64,000 nt of DNA. Origin: Neisseria yangbaofengii (lineage in GTDB: Bacteria; Pseudomonadota; Gammaproteobacteria; Burkholderiales; Neisseriaceae). Position numbers and translations under genes: made by a program. Below are positions 58,214 through 64,000 of the stretch, one piece after another; within the stretch, counting starts at the first letter, position 1, and every line of letters begins with the position of its first letter. The notes beneath the pieces were generated by a model. That model worked only from the letters and a program-made list of their open reading frames with translations, had not been told where the DNA came from and did no database searches. The stretch is from contig NZ_CP062976.1 in the NCBI RefSeq assembly GCF_014898075.1, positions 434,001-498,000 on the forward strand, read 5' to 3'.

Positions 58214-58879
58214 TGCCCGATGTGCAAAATTTTGCAACAAACCCACCGCTTGCAGGCGCGGGGGGACGGGATTTGCCCACCGTTTCCCTTTCCGCCCTGC
58301 AACACTACGCTTTTCTGCCCGCGCCAATGCGCGTTGATTCACAACGAGCAGGCGTGGGCGGAGAACTATCTGACCGCGCAGGGGCGTTCGCTGCACGAGC
58401 GGGTGGATTCGGGCGAGCCGGAAACACGCAAGGGCGTGCGTTTCGAGCGCAGCGTGCATGTGTCGGCGCAGCGGCTGGGCATCAGCGGTATTGTCGATAT
58501 GGTGGAACACGATATTCAGACAGGCCGTCTGAAACCGGTGGAATACAAACGCGGCAAGCCCAAACCCGAGCCGTTCGACGAAATCCAGCTTTGCGCACAG
58601 GCGCTGTGTTTGGAAGAGATGGCCGGACAAACCATCACCGAGGGCGCGCTGTGGTATATGCAAACCCGCCACCGCGTGCCGGTAGCGTTTTCAGACGGCC
58701 TTAGAACGCAAACGCTGACGGTTATCGCCCAAGTGCGCGAACTATTGGTAAGCGGGCAAACTCCACCGCCGGTGTACGGCAAACGCTGCAAAGCCTGCTC
58801 GTTGGCGGAAATCTGCCAGCCGAAGTTGTTGGAGAAGGATAGGTCGGTGGGGTATGTGGAGGGGTTGTTTGGGGAGTGA
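58213..58879 (+). pseudogene. cas4: cas4 with a one-base frameshift near its 5' end
   Basis: The TAATG overlap with cas7 sets the ancestral start at 58213; this frame reads ...TVSLSALQHYAF, the normal Cas4 opening. At TTTTCTGCCC (58311-58320) one extra base shifts the frame, and the rest (CPRQCALIHNEQAWAENYL to GYVEGLFGE) continues in the frame that has an ATG at 58220. All four iron-sulfur Cys (CPRQC region and CKACSLAEIC) and the nuclease core (GIVDMVE, PVEYKRGK) survive. Either cas4 is inactive, or a protein starting at 58220 keeps the core with an altered N-terminus, or the base is a sequencing error. Cas4 helps choose PAM-flanked prespacers. Confidence 0.75.
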
Positions 58880-58924
58880 GTATTACTCATTGTATAACTT
58901 ATTAAGTTTGAGCAGGAAACATAT

Positions 58925-60073
58925 ATGGTTAACGCTGATAAACACTATTCTGCATTAACAATTGATACTTCAATTTTTGAAAGAAATGGATTGAAGTTAA
59001 ATAAAGGATTGTTAGCTCAATTGCATCAATTTAAAGATAACCCAATAAATTTAGTTTTAAGTGATATTGTGTATTTAGAACTTAAGTCTCATCTAAATAA
59101 AAAGGAGAAAGAGACAAAAAATAAAATTGACTCGGATTTAAATGATGCTTCTGATTATCTGAATTGTTGTATAGATGATATAAAGAGAATTAAGTCGTTA
59201 ATTAAGATGGATTATGAGGCTGGGGCTATATCCAATTTAATATTGGAAGACTTCATAAAAAAAAGTGGGATTGAAATTATTAAAAGTGAGGAATATTGTG
59301 AGATAAAATCTTTGATAAATATGTATTTTCTACATCATGCACCTTTTAAAGAATCAGGTAATAAAAAGAATGAATTTCCAGATGCTATTGCCTTATTATC
59401 ATTACAGTATTGGGCAGAATGTAATGATAAGAATTTATTAGCTGTTAGTGCTGACAATGACTGGAAAGATTTTTCAGAAGGTAAAGACAATATTGACGTT
59501 ATTGATGACTTAGCAAAAGCAATGGATGTATTGAACAGGCAAAGTCAAGCCTTGGACTCTATTGTTCGTGAAATACAATCGGATTTGTTAGAAAATCAAA
59601 ATAGTGAGATTTTTAAAAGAATATATTCTGTTATTGAAGATGATGTGAATATTTTTGAAATTGAGGCTGTATCAGCATATAACTACTATATTGATGATGA
59701 ACAAGTAAATTTGATAGATGTCAATATTCTTAAGGAAAATGATGGGGAGGAATTTAAAATATATATTGTTGATATTAACTGTTATGAAATTATCATCAGT
59801 GTTGCATGTGAAGTTTTGTGTAATATTGAAGCAACTTTTAATTTTTCAGTCTGGGATTCAATTGATAAGGAATATGTATCATTGGGTATGACAACAAAAA
59901 CGATAGAAACATCATATAAGACGGATGTTTTAGTTCATTTGCATGGAAACTTCTTAGATGGATTGCAAAATATGAATATTGATGAGATAGAAGTTATTGA
60001 TTTCTTAGGCGTGGTTGATATAGGAGAAATTTCTCCTTTTAACAACGATGAAGATTACTTTACGAATTATTAG
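58925..60073 (+). CDS. PIN-domain ribonuclease-like protein, cargo between cas4 and cas1
   Basis: 382 residues. An N-terminal PIN domain (about 1-200) has the acidic quartet D14 (LTIDTSIF), E52 (YLELKSHL), D153 (NEFPDAIALL) and D177/D179 (AVSADNDW). A long coiled-coil-like segment around 60-125 and a 180-residue acidic C-terminal domain of unknown family follow. PIN proteins of this shape (PIN_12/DUF4935-like) are probable RNases. No antitoxin gene is adjacent. It is the most AT-rich gene in the window and lacks DUS. AGGA lies upstream of the ATG. A toxin or abortive-infection role within the cas operon is inference. Confidence 0.82.
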   Translation: MVNADKHYSALTIDTSIFERNGLKLNKGLLAQLHQFKDNPINLVLSDIVYLELKSHLNKKEKETKNKIDSDLNDASDYLNCCIDDIKRIKSLIKMDYEAGAISNLILEDFIKKSGIEIIKSEEYCEIKSLINMYFLHHAPFKESGNKKNEFPDAIALLSLQYWAECNDKNLLAVSADNDWKDFSEGKDNIDVIDDLAKAMDVLNRQSQALDSIVREIQSDLLENQNSEIFKRIYSVIEDDVNIFEIEAVSAYNYYIDDEQVNLIDVNILKENDGEEFKIYIVDINCYEIIISVACEVLCNIEATFNFSVWDSIDKEYVSLGMTTKTIETSYKTDVLVHLHGNFLDGLQNMNIDEIEVIDFLGVVDIGEISPFNNDEDYFTNY

Positions 60074-60137
60074 ATGTAGATAACATGACTTTCAGGTAGT
60101 CAAAAAGTACGGTCAAAATCAAGGGAGTTTTTCAACC
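60074..60137 (+). other. Junction between PIN gene and cas1 with degenerate uptake signals
   Basis: TTTCAGGTAGTC resembles the reverse complement of the Eikenella-type DUS (AGGCTACCTGAA), and AAAAGTACGGTCA is one base from the Haemophilus USS core. GGGAG precedes the cas1 start. Confidence 0.4.
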
Positions 60138-61151
60138 ATGCGCAAGCTGCAAAACACGCTGTATATTACCACGCAGGGCAGTTATCTGCATAAGGAGCGG
60201 GAAACGTTGGTGGTGGAGCTGGAGCGCAAAAAGCTGGCGCAGTTGCCGGTGCATTCTATCGGGCATATTTTCTGTTTCGGCAATGTGCTGGTGTCGCCGT
60301 TTTTGATGGGGTTTTGTGGCGAAAACAATGTGAATCTGGCGTTTTTTACCGAAAACGGGCGTTTTTTGGGGCGGTTACAGGGGCGGCAGAGCGGCAATGT
60401 GTTGCTGCGGCGGGCGCAATATCGGCTGTCGGAGCACAATCCGGTGCCGATTGCACGGCATATTATTGCGGCGAAGATTCAGTCGGGCAAGCGGGTGTTG
60501 CAGCGGCGGTTGCGCAATCACGGCGAACAGGAGGAGGTGCAGGCGGCGGTGTCGGCGCTGAATTTCAGTTTGCAGCAGTTGAAGCGGGCGGAAAGTCTGG
60601 AGCTAATCCGCGGGATTGAGGGTGATGCGGCGGCGCGTTATTTCGGCGTGTTCCGCCATTTGCTGCGCGAAAACAGCGGTTTTGCTTTTGATGGTCGGAA
60701 CCGCCGCCCGCCGCGCGACGGGGTGAATGCGCTGCTGTCGTTTGTGTACAGTATTTTGGGCAAGGATATCAGCGGTGCGCTGCAAGGCGTGGGTTTGGAC
60801 CCGCAGGTGGGTTTTCTGCACGCCGACCGCCCGGGGCGCGACAGTTTGGCACAGGATATTCTGGAGGAATTCCGCGCGTGGTGGGCGGACAGGCTGGTGC
60901 TGTCGCTGATTAACCGCGGGCAGGTTAAGCCGCAGGATTTTGTTGCCGAGGCGGGCGGGGCGATGAATCTCAAGCCAGAGGCGCGTAAGTTGCTGTTTCA
61001 AACGTTGCAGGCGAAAAAGCAGGAAAAGATTGTGCATCCTTTTTTGCAGGAAGAGGTGGCCGTCGGCCTGCTGCCGCATATTCAGGCCATGCTGCTGGCG
61101 CGGCACCTGCGCGGCGATTTGGCGGAATATCCGCCGTTTTTGATGCGTTGA
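60138..61151 (+). CDS. cas1: CRISPR integrase Cas1 (type I-C)
   Basis: 337 residues. The N-terminal beta domain starts MRKLQNTLYITTQGSYLHKE; the metal-binding Glu/His/Asp set can be placed at GIEGDAAARYF, GFLHADRPGRDSL and the following DILEEFR. With Cas2 it integrates new spacers at the leader end. GC-rich, same character as cas5 and cas7. Separated from cas2 by a strong hairpin. Confidence 0.95.
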   Translation: MRKLQNTLYITTQGSYLHKERETLVVELERKKLAQLPVHSIGHIFCFGNVLVSPFLMGFCGENNVNLAFFTENGRFLGRLQGRQSGNVLLRRAQYRLSEHNPVPIARHIIAAKIQSGKRVLQRRLRNHGEQEEVQAAVSALNFSLQQLKRAESLELIRGIEGDAAARYFGVFRHLLRENSGFAFDGRNRRPPRDGVNALLSFVYSILGKDISGALQGVGLDPQVGFLHADRPGRDSLAQDILEEFRAWWADRLVLSLINRGQVKPQDFVAEAGGAMNLKPEARKLLFQTLQAKKQEKIVHPFLQEEVAVGLLPHIQAMLLARHLRGDLAEYPPFLMR

Positions 61152-61153
61152 TT

Positions 61154-61196
61154 TTTTCAGACAGGCATTCAGACGGCCTTAATGCCTGTCTGAAAA
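61154..61196 (+). terminator. Hairpin between cas1 and cas2 built from foreign-dialect DUS
   Basis: TTTTCAGACAGGCATT (61154-61169) and AATGCCTGTCTGAAAA (61181-61196) form a perfect 16-bp stem; a local-dialect DUS (TTCAGACGGCCT, 61168-61179) sits in the loop. The arms contain TGCCTGTCTGAA exactly, the N. wadsworthii/N. shayeganii dialect as I recall it. It may attenuate cas2. Confidence 0.7.
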
Positions 61197-61214
61197 TAAA
61201 CAAGGGGAAATACT

Positions 61215-61508
61215 GTGCTGATGCTGATTACTTACGATATTGCTTTGGACGACCCGCAAGGCCAAGCGCGCCTGCGCCGTATCGCCAAACATTGCTTGGA
61301 CTACGGCGTGCGCGTGCAATATTCGGTGTTTGAGTGCGATATTGCACCCGACCAATGGGTTGTTTTAAAAGAAAAATTGTTGAAAACCTATAACCCCGAA
61401 ACCGACAGCCTACGCTTTTACCATTTGGGCAGCAAATGGCGGCGCAAGGTAGAACACCATGGCGCAAAAGCGGCGGTGGACGTGTTCCAAGATACGCTGA
61501 TTGTGTGA
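61215..61508 (+). CDS. cas2: CRISPR integration protein Cas2 (type I-C)
   Basis: 97 residues from GTG 61215 (GGGGA seven bases upstream), giving MLMLITYDIALDD; starting at ATG 61221 would shorten the first strand. LITYDI, RRIAKHCLDYGVRVQYSVFEC and a ferredoxin-like length match Cas2. It forms the Cas1-Cas2 complex. Confidence 0.94.
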   Translation: MLMLITYDIALDDPQGQARLRRIAKHCLDYGVRVQYSVFECDIAPDQWVVLKEKLLKTYNPETDSLRFYHLGSKWRRKVEHHGAKAAVDVFQDTLIV

Positions 61509-61698
61509 ATCGCTAACCTGCGGTGCTCATAAAAATGCGGGCAGGTTGGCGAAACAGGAAGGCTCTTTAACAATCAGGAACTTAGCAAAGCGTGTATGGC
61601 GGGAGAAGGCTGTGCTATACTCACTTTGCACCTCTTTCGGCGACTTTGGCGATTTAGGGCTGTAGAAGCATTGAGTGGTAAGGGTTTCCGAGGAGGCT
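61509..61698 (+). promoter_or_regulatory. CRISPR leader
   Basis: 190 bp between cas2 and the first repeat, non-coding. Features seen: an AACCTGC...GCAGGTT inverted repeat at the start, GCTCTTTAACAAT near 61561, TGTGCTATACTCACTTTG near 61610 that could supply a -10, and GAGGAGGCT immediately before repeat 1. Its position beside cas2 and the repeat orientation (GAAAC at the 3' end) support transcription on the plus strand. Confidence 0.75.
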
Positions 61699-64000
61699 TC
61701 AGCCGCCTTCGGGCGGCTGTGTGTTGAAACTTCCGCAGCCGCATGACAAGGTCAGGTTCGTGGTTCAGCCGCCTTCGGGCGGCTGTGTGTTGAAACTGTT
61801 ACTTTGTGTGTCCCATTTTTGGGGGTAGGTGTCAGCCGCCTTCGGGCGGCTGTGTGTTGAAACTCACGAATGTCGTTGTCGCTGCCTTGTGCCCGCTCTC
61901 AGCCGCCTTCGGGCGGCTGTGTGTTGAAACTTGCCCAGTATTTGAAGGCCAAAGCCGCCAATGATCAGCCGCCTTCGGGCGGCTGTGTGTTGAAACACGG
62001 CCACGGTAGCAGAGACCAGCTATGCTTATATCAGCCGCCTTCGGGCGGCTGTGTGTTGAAACTAAAACCGTTGGCGATAGAGCTTACAGATACGCTCAGC
62101 CGCCTTCGGGCGGCTGTGTGTTGAAACTTCGTCTATCCATGCAATATCTGCCGTTGTGCAGTCAGCCGCCTTCGGGCGGCTGTGTGTTGAAACCTATTCA
62201 AAGATTTGACAACCTGCTTTTGGGTAGTCAGCCGCCTTCGGGCGGCTGTGTGTTGAAACTGCTGGTGCAGGAAGCCCGTCTGAAAGCCTTGTTTCAGCCG
62301 CCTTCGGGCGGCTGTGTGTTGAAACACGGAACTGCCTGTCTATCAGGAACATAAATCGAATCAGCCGCCTTCGGGCGGCTGTGTGTTGAAACACGGAACT
62401 GCCTGTCTATCAGGAACATAAATCGAATCAGCCGCCTTCGGGCGGCTGTGTGTTGAAACGTTTGTTACCAACCACCACACACGGCAGGGGATAATCAGCC
62501 GCCTTCGGGCGGCTGTGTGTTGAAACATTAATATATTAACGGAAGTATAAATAAAACAGTGTCAGCCGCCTTCGGGCGGCTGTGTGTTGAAACGGAACTG
62601 ACTGAGCAACACTGCCTGCAAGTCTTCTTCAGCCGCCTTCGGGCGGCTGTGTGTTGAAACCCGAAGTAAACGACAAAATTATTCCGAACCTGCCCTCAGC
62701 CGCCTTCGGGCGGCTGTGTGTTGAAACGCCGTCTCGGTGCGGATATACACCGCCTTGCGTGTCAGCCGCCTTCGGGCGGCTGTGTGTTGAAACTTTAACA
62801 ATTAGGAAAAACCCGCGTTACGTGGGCTCAGCCGCCTTCGGGCGGCTGTGTGTTGAAACGACGGCTACGGGTTCCCCGGGCGTAACCGCCCGTTTCAGCC
62901 GCCTTCGGGCGGCTGTGTGTTGAAACGATGTATACACATGCTCGGGTCGGTGCATAGACTGCATCAGCCGCCTTCGGGCGGCTGTGTGTTGAAACCGAGA
63001 ACGCCGAGCGAAAAAGCGGAGATAAGCAATTCAGCCGCCTTCGGGCGGCTGTGTGTTGAAACATACGGTTCTCGAAAGTGTAGATACTATCCTCCTGCTC
63101 AGCCGCCTTCGGGCGGCTGTGTGTTGAAACTCTATGGACTTATCCAGCACTGCACTGTTCGGTATCAGCCGCCTTCGGGCGGCTGTGTGTTGAAACTCGG
63201 CGATGTGGTGCTGACCCGTGTCGGTACACTCAGCCGCCTTCGGGCGGCTGTGTGTTGAAACCAGTTGCCGTATTTGCTGTCGTAATCTTCCGGATTCAGC
63301 CGCCTTCGGGCGGCTGTGTGTTGAAACACTGCCTTAGAATATATGCTTACCCAACAGCATGCTGTCAGCCGCCTTCGGGCGGCTGTGTGTTGAAACAACC
63401 CATCAACAGTATCTGCGCAAAAGTGGTCTTCAGCCGCCTTCGGGCGGCTGTGTGTTGAAACTGTAGTGTTGACCGAGACGAGTGGGTACACCGCATCAGC
63501 CGCCTTCGGGCGGCTGTGTGTTGAAACACTTGTCAGACTGCCCTGCGGGTGTTCGGCGACCTCAGCCGCCTTCGGGCGGCTGTGTGTTGAAACAGGTTGG
63601 TTGCGAACGGATACAAGGCGGCCAGTTCATCAGCCGCCTTCGGGCGGCTGTGTGTTGAAACCGCATAATCATAGCCTAGCAGTCCGCATAAGCTGTCTCA
63701 GCCGCCTTCGGGCGGCTGTGTGTTGAAACTGCTTACCCAACATCCGCGCCTGATTGACAGCAACGTCAGCCGCCTTCGGGCGGCTGTGTGTTGAAACAAT
63801 GGAGTATCCTGTAGCCTGTGTTGACTCTGACAATCAGCCGCCTTCGGGCGGCTGTGTGTTGAAACGGACATAGCGTTTACTGATTTGCAAATCGCAAACG
63901 ATCAGCCGCCTTCGGGCGGCTGTGTGTTGAAACCAGGTCAACCAGAATGCCTGATGAATGCCAAAAATTCAGCCGCCTTCGGGCGGCTGTGTGTTGAAAC
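61699..64000 (+). CRISPR. Type I-C CRISPR array, 35 repeats and 34 spacers in view, continues past the window
   Basis: 32-nt repeats built of TCAGCCGCC-TTCG-GGCGGCTG plus TGTGTTGAAAC, all identical by eye, the first at 61699-61730 and the 35th ending exactly at base 64000. The palindromic stem-loop and handle fit processing by Cas5d. Spacers are 33-37 nt. Those at 62326-62360 and 62393-62427 are identical. Since even the 35th repeat is not degenerate, the trailer end is not reached. Confidence 0.99.

Noticed and set aside
58213-58704. A separate 163-codon protein in the first cas4 frame
   Set aside because: Only its first 35 or so residues look like Cas4; the rest is the out-of-frame shadow of the true Cas4 sequence.
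61870-63726. Open frames on both strands through the CRISPR array
   Set aside because: They are read-through of identical repeats and spacers; not genes.
61731-63968. Self-targeting spacers against genes in this window
   Set aside because: I scanned the spacers by eye and saw no match of convincing length; a proper search was not possible.

Overview
The window is a chromosomal stretch from a Neisseria species. The evidence is the dense 12-mer DNA uptake sequence AGGCCGTCTGAA (the 'AG-DUS' dialect, commonest here, with occasional ATGCCGTCTGAA), often as inverted pairs that serve as terminators, and the classic neisserial order ponA < > pilMNOPQ-aroK-aroB. The dominant AG dialect and the type I-C CRISPR locus argue against N. 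meningitidis or N. gonorrhoeae; I cannot name the species.

Layout. 1-2937: most of smc (minus strand, C-terminal head beyond the edge). 3447-14799: an OmpA-type lipoprotein followed by a 3477-residue Bap/RTX-type adhesin containing 23 almost identical 279-bp repeats. 14910-15894: an IS630-type element. 16200-24953: a PepSY membrane protein, recC, dusB-lysE-fis, an internally deleted IS3-type element, and a class II glutamine amidotransferase. 25057-32329: a MITE-like element, aroB, aroK and the type IV pilus operon pilMNOPQ. 32480-39767: ponA, engB, a cytochrome c4 gene and the System II cytochrome c maturation pair resB-ccsA. 39914-50283: a small periplasmic protein, tsaD, dsbC, priA, a SulP transporter, a dacB-type PBP and putP.

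50640-64000 is a type I-C CRISPR-Cas locus: cas3, cas5, cas8c (with an internal cas11 start), cas7, a frameshifted cas4, cas1, cas2, a leader, and at least 35 identical 32-nt repeats running off the right edge. Two AT-rich, DUS-free cargo segments interrupt the otherwise GC-rich, DUS-bearing cas operon: a multi-TM protein plus MBL-fold hydrolase between cas3 and cas5, and a PIN-domain protein between cas4 and cas1.

The most interesting signal is at the cargo edge. Just upstream of cas5 lie two degenerate I-C-like repeats separated by a 24-nt pseudo-spacer. The first 16 nt of that pseudo-spacer are perfectly complementary to the start of the TM/MBL segment, beginning at the cas3 stop codon. 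This could be a CreA/CreR-like regulatory guide that ties the cargo to Cascade, or it could be the terminal inverted repeats of a mobile cassette. The same junction holds a Haemophilus-type uptake signal, which suggests the cargo arrived by inter-family transformation.
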